Part shown: positions 49,821 through 57,191 of the stretch, one piece after another | Numbering within the stretch: position 1 is the first letter of the stretch | Layout of the letters: every line of letters begins with the position of its first letter | Source: Bacillota bacterium | GTDB taxonomy: Bacteria; Bacillota; Clostridia; Christensenellales; Aristaeellaceae | Assembly: GCA_023444095.1 (NCBI GenBank) | Contig: JAEZRP010000022.1 | Coordinates: 330,252 to 394,251, forward strand | Direction: 5' to 3' | Length of the DNA: 64,000 nucleotides | Position numbers and translations under genes: made by a program | Notes under the pieces: generated by a model | What the model was told of the DNA's origin: nothing | The model's input: only the letters and a program-made list of their open reading frames with translations | Databases searched by the model: none

Positions 49821-51200
49821 CTAGTTGCTCGCGTCCTGCTTGGAGAAGTAGCTGCAGCACTCCACGCGCACCATGCGCTCCTGATAGAGGATCTTGGTGC
49901 CGCCGGAGAACTTGTAGCCCGCGGTGCCGAACTGGTTGAGCGGCCCGCCCGCCTCCTCCTTGGACTTGATGATCATCTCCATGCCCGCGCCCTCGGGATC
50001 GATGATGCCGTAGGCGTCGCGGCCCAGGAAGATGCAGCCGTAGACGGCGGTGCCGGTCGTGTCGCTCGTTCCCTCCGCGCCGCCCTCGCCGGGGTAGAGC
50101 CTGTCGCCGGACGCGGGCGTGATGCCGAGCGGCGCGTTCAGCCAGACGTACTTGTTCGTGGCGTCGATCCCGATGATCTTGACCGTTCCCACATACCCGG
50201 ACGCGGACGCGTCGTAGATGTGGCAGTAGCGGCCGATCATGGCGGCGGTCGGGGTCTCGGAGATGGTGAGCTTGTACTGGCTCGTCTCGCCGCCGCCGGG
50301 CGCCGTCGCGGTCGCGTCGTTGGTCACATAGGTCGTGGTCATCGAAAGGTAGCGGTTCGAAGCAGCGAGCGGCGCGCCCGCCGTCACCTTCGCGGACGTC
50401 GTCACGATGAAGCGCACGTTGTCGAGCATGCCGATCTCGCCCGCGTACTTCTCCTCCGGGCGGCAGTACTTGTGCCACTCGACCCAGTCCTTGTTGCGCG
50501 TGAGGTCGAACTTGACGGAGGGATGGATCAGGCACACGTAGTTGCCGTCGATGGTGGGCGCCTTCATCTTTTCCAGAAGCGTCGCGGCCTTGTGGACCAT
50601 GAAGGGCGTGAGCTTGTTGTTGTCGGCCGTCAGCCCCCATCTTCCGGTCGGCGTCGCGGTGACCTCGCCGTCTTCGTCCGTCGTGTCCGCATAGAGGACG
50701 TTCGTTCCCTCCATGACCACGTTTCGGATCGCGGTGTCCTGCGTGTCGCCCGCCGAGTCGGAAAGGCCGTCGACGGTCTTCGCGAGCATGGGGTCGAGCG
50801 CGTGGGTCATGATCTGGTCAGTGAGCGCGTAGTAAAGGCCGTACTGCTGGATGCCGCCGTAGATGGACGTCATGGCGAGCTGCTTGCCCTCCGGGATGAC
50901 GCCCTCGGTCAGTACGTCCGCAAGCGGCAGCGTGCGCATCTTGCGCCACTCCATCTGCTTTCCGCTGTGCGCCGGGAGCGGCTGCCTGGAGCCGAACTGC
51001 GCGAAGTAGTGCTTGTTCCTGACGTTCTCGAGAAGCTGCTTGTTGTAGAACGTCTTCATGGTCGGGTCAAGGGAGTTCGTGGGCGTGAACGCCTCGTTCG
51101 CGCCGGTGTAGGCGTTCACGTAGCCGCCCGTCGCGTTCACAACGTCGCCGCCGCCCTCCGCAAAGAGCTGAAGGTTCAGCCATCCTGTGGTTTCTTTCAT
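49821..51200 (-). CDS. Major capsid protein, N4-gp56 family
   Basis: 459 residues. The start MKETTGWLNLQLFAEGGGD is a scaffold-like leader. The core has NSLDPTMKTFYNKQLLENVR, QPLPAHSGKQMEWRKMRTLP, LTEGVIPEGKQLAMTSIYGG and IQQYGLYYALTDQIMTHALD, the pattern of the N4-gp56 family of HK97-fold capsids. The C-terminal part has a domain insertion with beta strands (residues ~300-380), then CIFLGRDAYGIIDPEG. GGAG lies just ahead of the ATG. It should form the prohead with the upstream scaffold. Confidence 0.85.
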   Translation of the reverse strand: MKETTGWLNLQLFAEGGGDVVNATGGYVNAYTGANEAFTPTNSLDPTMKTFYNKQLLENVRNKHYFAQFGSRQPLPAHSGKQMEWRKMRTLPLADVLTEGVIPEGKQLAMTSIYGGIQQYGLYYALTDQIMTHALDPMLAKTVDGLSDSAGDTQDTAIRNVVMEGTNVLYADTTDEDGEVTATPTGRWGLTADNNKLTPFMVHKAATLLEKMKAPTIDGNYVCLIHPSVKFDLTRNKDWVEWHKYCRPEEKYAGEIGMLDNVRFIVTTSAKVTAGAPLAASNRYLSMTTTYVTNDATATAPGGGETSQYKLTISETPTAAMIGRYCHIYDASASGYVGTVKIIGIDATNKYVWLNAPLGITPASGDRLYPGEGGAEGTSDTTGTAVYGCIFLGRDAYGIIDPEGAGMEMIIKSKEEAGGPLNQFGTAGYKFSGGTKILYQERMVRVECCSYFSKQDASN

Positions 51201-51225
51201 GGGATTCTCCTTTCGTCTGCGCCCG

Positions 51226-51510
51226 CGCCTTGCTGTGCAAGGCGCGGGTTTCGGGCTGCGGAGCGCTTCGCGCTGTCCTCGTCTGTCGCCCTCGCCTTGC
51301 TGCGCAATGCGCGGGTTCCGGGCTGCGGAGCGCTTCGCGCTGTCCTCGCCCTTCAGTCCCGCTTTCGCGGGACCTCCATGCCCTTCAGTCCCGCTTTCGC
51401 AGGACCTCCATGCCCTTCAGTTCCGCTTTCGCGGGACCTCCATGCCCTCAAGTTCCGCTTCGCGGAACCTTGTTTTGCGCCCACGCCTTGCTGCGCAATG
51501 CGCGGGTTTC
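51226..51510. repeat. Hairpin-forming tandem repeats in the capsid leader
   Basis: Four tandem 32-bp units begin at 51349, 51381, 51413 and 51445, each containing the stem GTCCCGC-TTTC-GCGGGAC or a close variant (CCCTTCAGTCCCGCTTTCGC). Flanking them are three copies of CGCCTTGCTGCGCAATGCGC-GGGTTT (near 51226, 51290, 51484) and two copies of CTGCGGAGCGCTTCGCGCTG. No spacers of differing sequence exist, so this is not a CRISPR array. Confidence 0.9.
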
Positions 51511-51779
51511 CGTGATCCGGTTGGGGCAATCGTCCCCGAACCCCGGGGGGTTTGGAGGGCCGGGGCCCTCCATGTTCAATCAATCGTGCCGGCTCTGCCG
51601 GATGATTGGATTCACCCAAAGGGTGAGCTTGCCCACCCGACGGTGAATCGGCACCTGCCCCCGGATTTCGCCCGGAATTTCCCGCAGGAAATTCAGAAAT
51701 CCGGTTCCCCGTTCTTCGTTCCCCTGCAATCGACGCCCTCAGGTATCGATTGCCAAGGTACCCTCAGGTATCGAGTGCC
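51511..51779. other. Spacer between scaffold and capsid genes, no gene
   Basis: About 270 bases without a supportable gene. It contains the GC hairpin GGAGGGCC-GG-GGCCCTCC (51554-51571) and two copies of CCTCAGGTATCGA (near 51736 and 51761). This is unusually long for a phage head operon, where scaffold and capsid genes normally lie close together. Confidence 0.6.
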
Positions 51780-52856
51780 TCAGGTGAACAGGCTCGACGG
51801 GAACACCTCGCCGCGCGCGGCGCGGGCGGTCATGTCCCGGATGGCGCTCTTGTCGAGCTTTCGGATGTCGATCTTGGAGACCGTCGCGGCAGCCGCGCTG
51901 GTCCCGTTCTCGGTCGGCCTGCGCGCCCCGGCCCGGATGGCGTTCGACGCCTGCTGCGCGGCCATCCGCGCGACTTCGCGCATCTTCGTCCGGTACGCCT
52001 CCGCCCTTTGCGCCTCGATCTCGTCGAGATGGGCGACATGGTAGGCCGTTTCCAGCGGGTACTTGTCCATGATCATCCGCGCGAACGTCTCGTTCTTCAT
52101 TTCGGCGTCGAGGCTGAACCTGGGCTCCTTCCTGCGAAACTGCTCGGCCTGCGCGCGAAGCTGGGCGTAGTTCTCATTCATGCGCGCCTCCTCGGCCCTT
52201 TCCCGGTCGGCCCGCGCCTTCTGAACCTGCGCGAGCCGCATTGTTTTCCAAAGCGGCTCGGGCTTGTCGCCCCGGCGCGCCGCCTCGTTCGCAGCAGCGC
52301 CCTTGTTTTCCTGAAGCGCCTTGAGAAGCGCCGCGGGATCGGCCCGCGAGAGGTCCGAAAAGTCCAGTCCGCAGCGTTCGGCGACGAGCTTCAGGGCTGG
52401 CGCGAACTGATTGAGCCGGTCCTGCGCGCTCCTCGTCTCCCCGAGCCGCGCCCGGACGATCTGCTGCATGCGCCTGTCAAAGTCCTGCCGATACTCGCCC
52501 GCGATCAGCTCGTCAAAGCTCCTGCGCTTCTCCCCGCCCTCCGCAGGGTCCCGATCCTCGCGCGCGTTCGCGGCGGCGTCCCGCTTGTCGGCCCCGCGCG
52601 GCGCGTTCTCCAGCGCGCCCTCGTACTTGCCGACGTTTTTCGCCCGCCTCCGGGCCTCCGAATCCGTCGGAGCGCCCGAACCCCCCGTCTTCGCAGAGGC
52701 GGCGGCCCCCTGCCCGTTGACGCCCGATCTCCCCGCGCCGCCCGCGGAAGCGTTGCCCCCTGCGGAGGCCCCGCCGGAAGGTCCGGTCCCGGTCCCGCCG
52801 GTGGCCCCGCCATCCGCGAACAGCTGAAGGGAAAGCCGAAAAGGCCCTGAATCCAT
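51780..52856 (-). CDS. Phage scaffold-like protein
   Basis: 358 residues. It begins MDSGPFRLSLQLFADGGATG, the LQLFA-DGG opening shared with the capsid and common in Firmicutes phage head proteins. A Gly/Ala/Ser-rich low-complexity stretch (to ~70) follows, then a long charged helical region (RRSFDELIAGEYRQDFDRRM, ALLKALQENKGAAANEAARR) and a basic C-terminus. This is the usual scaffold architecture. Of two nearby ATGs, the one at 52856 has AGGAG eight bases ahead. It is the most upstream phage gene visible. Confidence 0.7.
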   Translation of the reverse strand: MDSGPFRLSLQLFADGGATGGTGTGPSGGASAGGNASAGGAGRSGVNGQGAAASAKTGGSGAPTDSEARRRAKNVGKYEGALENAPRGADKRDAAANAREDRDPAEGGEKRRSFDELIAGEYRQDFDRRMQQIVRARLGETRSAQDRLNQFAPALKLVAERCGLDFSDLSRADPAALLKALQENKGAAANEAARRGDKPEPLWKTMRLAQVQKARADRERAEEARMNENYAQLRAQAEQFRRKEPRFSLDAEMKNETFARMIMDKYPLETAYHVAHLDEIEAQRAEAYRTKMREVARMAAQQASNAIRAGARRPTENGTSAAAATVSKIDIRKLDKSAIRDMTARAARGEVFPSSLFT

Positions 52857-52910
52857 CGTCATGACTCCTTTCTGCAAAAGGTCACCACAAGCGACCCTGA
52901 AAGCAGTATA

Positions 52911-52945
52911 AAAAAGGAGGCCGGACTTTGTAAGTCCGCCTCCTT
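52911..52945 (-). terminator. Terminator upstream of the scaffold gene
   Basis: AAGGAGGC-C-GGACTT / AAGTCCGCCTCCTT with a TGT loop and, on the minus strand, a run of five Ts. It would end transcripts from genes that once lay further right and marks the edge of the phage module. Confidence 0.75.
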
Positions 52946-52992
52946 GGGGGCACTGCCCCCAAACCCCCGCCAAAGGGACTGAGCCCCTTTGG
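52946..52992. repeat. Paired GC hairpins in the intergenic region
   Basis: GGGGGC-ACT-GCCCCC (52946-52960) followed by CCAAAGGG...CCCTTTGG (52970-52992). These look like a dispersed intergenic repeat. The rest of 52993-53229 holds no recognisable gene. Confidence 0.7.
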
Positions 52993-53229
52993 AAACCCCA
53001 TGATGGGTGGTCCACTTCAATTCTGTCCGTCGGCTCGCGCGGGGGCCCAAGCCCCGCGCGACCTATACATGGTAGGAATCCTTTGCGGGCCATGAAGACA
53101 TGCCAGCCCACCACAGGGAGAGACAATGGACTTCGAGCTGATACGTCGAATATTTCTGCAAGTTATAATTGCCTCCCCCCGCTCCCCGGTATAGAATGAC
53201 AAAAACAATCACAGCAGGGAGGCCCCTCC

Positions 53230-53787
53230 ATGATCCGCCTTTCGACGCCCCGGCTCCTCCTGCGGGACCACGTGCCGGACGATCTTGCCACCCACCATCA
53301 GTTGTTTTCAGACCCCAATGCCATGCGGTACCTGCCGGACCTCATGACGCGCAGCCTTTCGGAATCGCGCGAAAACCTTCGGCTCGCCATCGATCAGATC
53401 GGTCTGCCGGAGCGAAAATTCTACTTCCTCCGCATCGAGGAGCGGGAAACGCATGCGCACGTCGGCGAGATCGGCTACACGGTCAACCAGACGACGCCGC
53501 TCGGCGCGCTGGTCGGCGTGGGCTACTTCATCCGCGACGCGTACTGGGGCCGCGGCTATACGGCGGAAGCCCTCGCGGAACTCATTCGCTTCGCCTTTGA
53601 AGAGGGCAACGTCTATCGCATTTCCTGCGGCTGTCTGAAGGAGAACGCGGCCTCCGAACGGGTGATGCAAAAATGCGGCCTCATAAAAGAGGCCGATTTC
53701 AAAGAGTACCAGTTGCACGACGGCAGGCTGAAGGACCGGGTCGAGTACCGCCTCCTGCGCGCCGAATGGCGCGGGGGCGCTTTCTGA
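53230..53787 (+). CDS. GNAT-family N-acetyltransferase
   Basis: 185 residues, RimJ/RimL-like. The acetyl-CoA loop is GYFIRDAYWGRGYTAEALAE (motif A, R-x-x-G-x-G/A variant), preceded by VGEIGYTVN and followed by RISCGCLKENAASERVMQKC, the typical N-x-A-S-x-R-V motif B. GGGAGG precedes the ATG. The likely substrate is a protein N-terminus or an amine, which cannot be fixed. It is a lone plus-strand gene next to the phage edge. Confidence 0.88.
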   Translation: MIRLSTPRLLLRDHVPDDLATHHQLFSDPNAMRYLPDLMTRSLSESRENLRLAIDQIGLPERKFYFLRIEERETHAHVGEIGYTVNQTTPLGALVGVGYFIRDAYWGRGYTAEALAELIRFAFEEGNVYRISCGCLKENAASERVMQKCGLIKEADFKEYQLHDGRLKDRVEYRLLRAEWRGGAF

Positions 53788-53866
53788 ACCCGGCTTCCGG
53801 AATCGGCGCATAGCGTCGAGGGACCGATTCCCCCGCATTCGTCCGTACGCGCGGCATGCGCCTTTC

Positions 53867-55204
53867 TCAATCAAACTGCAAACGGGGAACCGGCGGGCGC
53901 GCGGAAAGCGGGTCGTCCATGGCCGGGCTGAGCGGCAGCACGATCTTCGTGACAAACAGGCCGTCCTTCCGCTCAAACGAAAAGTAGCCGCCGCGCTTCT
54001 CTGTGATCATTCGGATGCTCTTCACCCCGAACCCGTGCCCCGGCCTTTCGGTCTGCGGCAGGCCGTCCTTCATGACGATTTCGCCCTCGTACGGATTGCG
54101 GATGAGGATGAGAAGCCGCTCCTTGTGGGGTTGGCAGTTGACGTGCACGAATTTTTGCCTGTCCCCGCCGCATTCCGCCGCGGCGGTGATCGCGTTTTCC
54201 AGGCCGTTTGACAAAAGCGCGCACAGCTCCGTTTCCGAGAGCGGGAGAGCCGAGGGGATGTTCGCCTCCGCGTGGAACGCGACGTTTCGCTTGCCCGCCT
54301 TTTCGGCAAAGGCGGCGAAAATCAGATTGACCGAAATGTTCTCGCAGTAGCGCACCGGCTTGATGCGCTCGATGTCGTGCATGGCCAAATCAATGTACGC
54401 CCGCGCCTTGGAAGGTTCCCCGACCTTCAGATACCCGTCGATCATCGCAAAGTGATGGCGCATGTCGTGGCGGTAGGCCGCGGTCCTGTCCTCCATCTGC
54501 TGCAGGGAGCTGACGTCGTTTTTCGCCTGCTCCAGCTCAAGCGCCAGTACGCCGCGCAGGGCTTCCGCTTCATTGCGCCGCTGCACTTCGACGTGATAGC
54601 TCGCGACGAACACCAGATAAAACATCGCCATCACGGCGGGCAGCGACTCGGCGGCCATGCGGCTTCCCGCAAAGAGGAGATTCGAATAGATGGTCGTGAT
54701 ATAATCAAACAGATAGTAAAACAGCGGCAGCCCCCCGAAGAGAAGCAGCGCCCGCGTGGAATAGGTCATCGCCCGGTATGCCGCTTTCGCGAAGTACTTC
54801 CACAGCACATAGAACAGCGGAACGATGGAGATGGCGTAGCCCGCCTCATACGCGAGCTGCGTCTCAAAAAGGGAGAGCGAAATCGTGCCCATCCAGCGGG
54901 GCAGCTGGCAGCAGAAGTATGCCGTCAGCACGCTCGCGATCGCGATACCCCACGGCTTTTTGAGGCCGTACACCAGCATGAGGACCAGCGGCAGGTGGGA
55001 GATCAGCGGATAGAGCTTCGTCGTCAGGGTAAGGCCGAAGAACGACCAGCACAGATACTGCACGCTGAGCATCGAGAGGCCGAACGCCGCGATCCACCAC
55101 CGGTTGATTCGCGCGCCGCATCCGCCCGCGAAGCGCACGGAGAGCAGGATACCGTACTGAAGGACGAGGCCGTAATTCAAAAGGCCCAGGGTGGCGGCCA
55201 TCAT
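53867..55204 (-). CDS. GHKL sensor histidine kinase (AgrC-like)
   Basis: 445 residues. Six or seven membrane helices cover residues 1-215. A coiled linker leads to the phospho-accepting His in TAAYRHDMRHHFAMIDGYL. The HATPase domain has LLSNGLENAITAAAECGG (N box) and RPGHGFGVKSIRMITEKRGG (G box). This is the AgrC/ComD-type architecture that senses peptides. The start ATG at 55204 overlaps the response-regulator stop (ATGA), so the pair is translationally coupled. No AgrB/AgrD peptide genes are adjacent. Confidence 0.9.
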   Translation of the reverse strand: MMAATLGLLNYGLVLQYGILLSVRFAGGCGARINRWWIAAFGLSMLSVQYLCWSFFGLTLTTKLYPLISHLPLVLMLVYGLKKPWGIAIASVLTAYFCCQLPRWMGTISLSLFETQLAYEAGYAISIVPLFYVLWKYFAKAAYRAMTYSTRALLLFGGLPLFYYLFDYITTIYSNLLFAGSRMAAESLPAVMAMFYLVFVASYHVEVQRRNEAEALRGVLALELEQAKNDVSSLQQMEDRTAAYRHDMRHHFAMIDGYLKVGEPSKARAYIDLAMHDIERIKPVRYCENISVNLIFAAFAEKAGKRNVAFHAEANIPSALPLSETELCALLSNGLENAITAAAECGGDRQKFVHVNCQPHKERLLILIRNPYEGEIVMKDGLPQTERPGHGFGVKSIRMITEKRGGYFSFERKDGLFVTKIVLPLSPAMDDPLSARPPVPRLQFD

Positions 55205-55926
55205 TCCACCCCCTTCTCGACGAACAGGTACTGCATGTATGCCTCGCGCACCTGCGCGAACAGGAGCCTCGAAATCGGCACCGCCTTCCGGGCGCACGTC
55301 GTCAGCTCCTTCGCGCCGAACCGGTCCACGAACTCCATGTTCACCAGAAAGGAGCGGTGCACCTTCACATACTCCTTCCGGCAAAGAAGCGCTTCCTCAT
55401 AACTGGAGAGGGCCCCGCTGATTTCCTGAACGCTGCCGTCCGACAGATGGAACAGCAGCTTTTTATTGCGCACTTCCAGAAACTCGATGCGGTCAAACGG
55501 CAGCCGCACGACGCCGGAGGGCGATTGCAGGTACAGCGAATCCGCCGCCCGCCGCTTGTCCAGCAGAATCCTGTCCAGGATCGGGAACAGGCCGCTCGCC
55601 GTGCCGGGCTTGAGCAGATAATAGTGCGCGTTGACCGCGTAGCTTTCCACCGCGAATTCGGTTGACGAAGTGAGAAAGATGATTTTGACTTCGCGGTCAA
55701 ACCCGCGAATTTCGCGGGCGACGCGCATGCCGTTGATGCCGGGCATCATCACGTCCAGAAGCAGGATGTCGAAGGATTGCTGCCGCATGGCGTCCAATAG
55801 CGCGAGCGCGCCGTGAAACGTTTCGTAGCGGATCTCCCCGTCCTTTTCAGCCTTGTACTGGTGGAGCAGGCTGGCAATCGCCGCAAGCTCCCGCAAATCG
55901 TCGTCGCAAATTGCAATTCTCAGCAT
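55201..55926 (-). CDS. LytTR-family response regulator
   Basis: 241 residues. The receiver domain has MLRIAICDDDLRELAAI (acidic pocket), the phospho-Asp in FDILLLDVMMPGINGM and the conserved Thr/Lys in IIFLTSS and YLLKPG. The LytTR DNA-binding domain runs from SLYLQSPSGVVRLPFDRIEF to KYVKVHRSFLVN-type residues EYVKVHRSFLVNMEFVDRFG. It controls transcription after phosphorylation by the kinase encoded just downstream. Confidence 0.92.
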   Translation of the reverse strand: MLRIAICDDDLRELAAIASLLHQYKAEKDGEIRYETFHGALALLDAMRQQSFDILLLDVMMPGINGMRVAREIRGFDREVKIIFLTSSTEFAVESYAVNAHYYLLKPGTASGLFPILDRILLDKRRAADSLYLQSPSGVVRLPFDRIEFLEVRNKKLLFHLSDGSVQEISGALSSYEEALLCRKEYVKVHRSFLVNMEFVDRFGAKELTTCARKAVPISRLLFAQVREAYMQYLFVEKGVE

Positions 55927-56112
55927 GTCTGTCTCCCAAGCGCTGTTGTTCCGTTCATCTTACCACATGGCAATCGCCGCCGCAAGAAAGCGCGCGCATC
56001 TCGGGGCGAAAAATCGACATTTCGCGCCAAAAGAAACCGCAAATTTGTCGATGCTGCTAGAATGGGTTGCGGCCTTATGACCCCGCTTCATTTCATCGAG
56101 GGGGGAATCGCG

Positions 56113-56442
56113 GTGACGGGCACCATTCTGACGCTTCTCGTAATCGGCAACATCGTCGCGCTGCTTGTTTTTTGGTTTGTGTACGCCTTCCATGTGCTCG
56201 AGCAGATGTCGGCGGATGTGCGGCGCGCCGAAGAACAGCTGCGGCTCCATCGGGAAGGCTTCGAGAAGGTGCGCGGCGGTCCCGGGGAGAAGGCGGCCGC
56301 GCGCATGCTCGAGACGAGCGCCCAGATCTGCGATCTGGTGAAACAGCGCTATCGTCTGGCGCACGGGAAGCCGATGTACCGGTTTCCGGACTTCGTGATG
56401 TCTTTCCCGCCCATCGGGAGGTTCATCCGAAGGGAACGTTGA
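56113..56442 (+). CDS. Small membrane-anchored protein with coiled coil
   Basis: About 109 residues: one membrane helix (TLLVIGNIVALLVFWFVYAF) followed by a charged helix (MSADVRRAEEQLRLHREGFE) and a basic tail. GAGGGGGG lies seven bases ahead of the GTG at 56113; an ATG 12 codons upstream (56077) has a poorer site. It precedes a secreted-protein gene by 55 bases and may share its transcript. Unknown function. Confidence 0.55.
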   Translation: MTGTILTLLVIGNIVALLVFWFVYAFHVLEQMSADVRRAEEQLRLHREGFEKVRGGPGEKAAARMLETSAQICDLVKQRYRLAHGKPMYRFPDFVMSFPPIGRFIRRER

Positions 56443-56497
56443 TCGGCCGCCGCGCGGCGGTTTGAAATCACACATGCAATTTGGAGGAGATCTGGAA

Positions 56498-57058
56498 ATG
56501 GAAATGCTCAAACGGTCGAAGAAAATGCTTGCGTTTCTGCTGGTGGTCGGGTTTTGGATGGTTCCGGGCGGCGCCCTGGCGGAAGAGCCTGCGGTCGCGT
56601 TTGTCGAGATGACGTTTGGCGACATCACCATGCTCGTTCCGGACGTCTTCGGCCCCGTCGAAGAAACGGAAGGCGTGTACGTATCCGCAGGCCCCGCCGC
56701 CGGGATCACCGTCACGACCGCCATGGAAATCGATCTGCTGCCCTCGGAGTGGGACGAGTCCCTCGCGGCGGATGCCCTCGAACCCCTGTATGGAACGGTC
56801 TACACCGACATGGAGCTGTCCGCCTTTTCCGGGGAAGTCGATTTGAACGGCAGCATCGGCGTTTACATGGCCTTTTCCGGCATCAATCAGGAGGGCGTCG
56901 CCCGGCTCGTCCAGGTGGTCCGCCTCTTCAATGAAGACCTGACCGCTCAGTATCAGATCTCGTTCGTGCACGGCGCGGAGGACGCGTTCTTTACGCCCGA
57001 AATCGCCGACCAGATCATCAACAGCATCACCCTGCGCGTGCCCGTGATCGGCGAGTGA
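56498..57058 (+). CDS. Secreted protein of unknown function
   Basis: 186 residues. The signal peptide MEMLKRSKKMLAFLLVVGFW then MVPGGALA is cleaved before EEPAV. The mature domain begins VEMTFGDITMLVPDVFGPVEE and ends with DQIINSITLRVPVIG, a PsbP/Mog1-like layout seen also at 39178-40272 and 61214-61822. GGAGGAG lies eight bases before the ATG at 56498. No catalytic motif. Probably extracellular or wall-associated. Confidence 0.7.
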   Translation: MEMLKRSKKMLAFLLVVGFWMVPGGALAEEPAVAFVEMTFGDITMLVPDVFGPVEETEGVYVSAGPAAGITVTTAMEIDLLPSEWDESLAADALEPLYGTVYTDMELSAFSGEVDLNGSIGVYMAFSGINQEGVARLVQVVRLFNEDLTAQYQISFVHGAEDAFFTPEIADQIINSITLRVPVIGE

Positions 57059-57191
57059 CGATCGCGGCGCAATGAAGCGGCGCGGCCCGCCCCGGCATGG
57101 CCCACGGCGCAATGAAGCGGCGCGTCGGCCGGATCGGTGGGAACGCCTGTTGGGATCCCGCAAGCAAACTGGAATCAGAGAGGTTTCGTCC

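Larger units (their letters stand above)
31881..52945 (-). mobile_element. Incomplete podovirus-like prophage (virion and lysis module)
   Basis: About 21 kb on the minus strand in phage order: scaffold, N4-gp56-type capsid, small head protein, adaptor, nozzle-like protein, tail proteins, internal/ejection-like proteins, two receptor-binding proteins, endolysin, XhlA-like protein, holin. Cargo interrupts it at 36.2-40.3 kb. I see no large or small terminase, portal, integrase, repressor or replication gene, and host genes flank both sides. No direct repeat at the ends was found. It is either deleted at the packaging end or a retained virion module. Confidence 0.8.

Noticed and set aside
51349..51474. 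Four regularly spaced 32-bp repeats, considered as a CRISPR array
   Set aside because: The units are head-to-tail with no unique spacers between them, and no cas gene is in the window.
53027..53170. Short minus-strand frames between the phage edge and the GNAT gene
   Set aside because: They run through hairpin repeats, have no ribosome binding site and match nothing I recognise.
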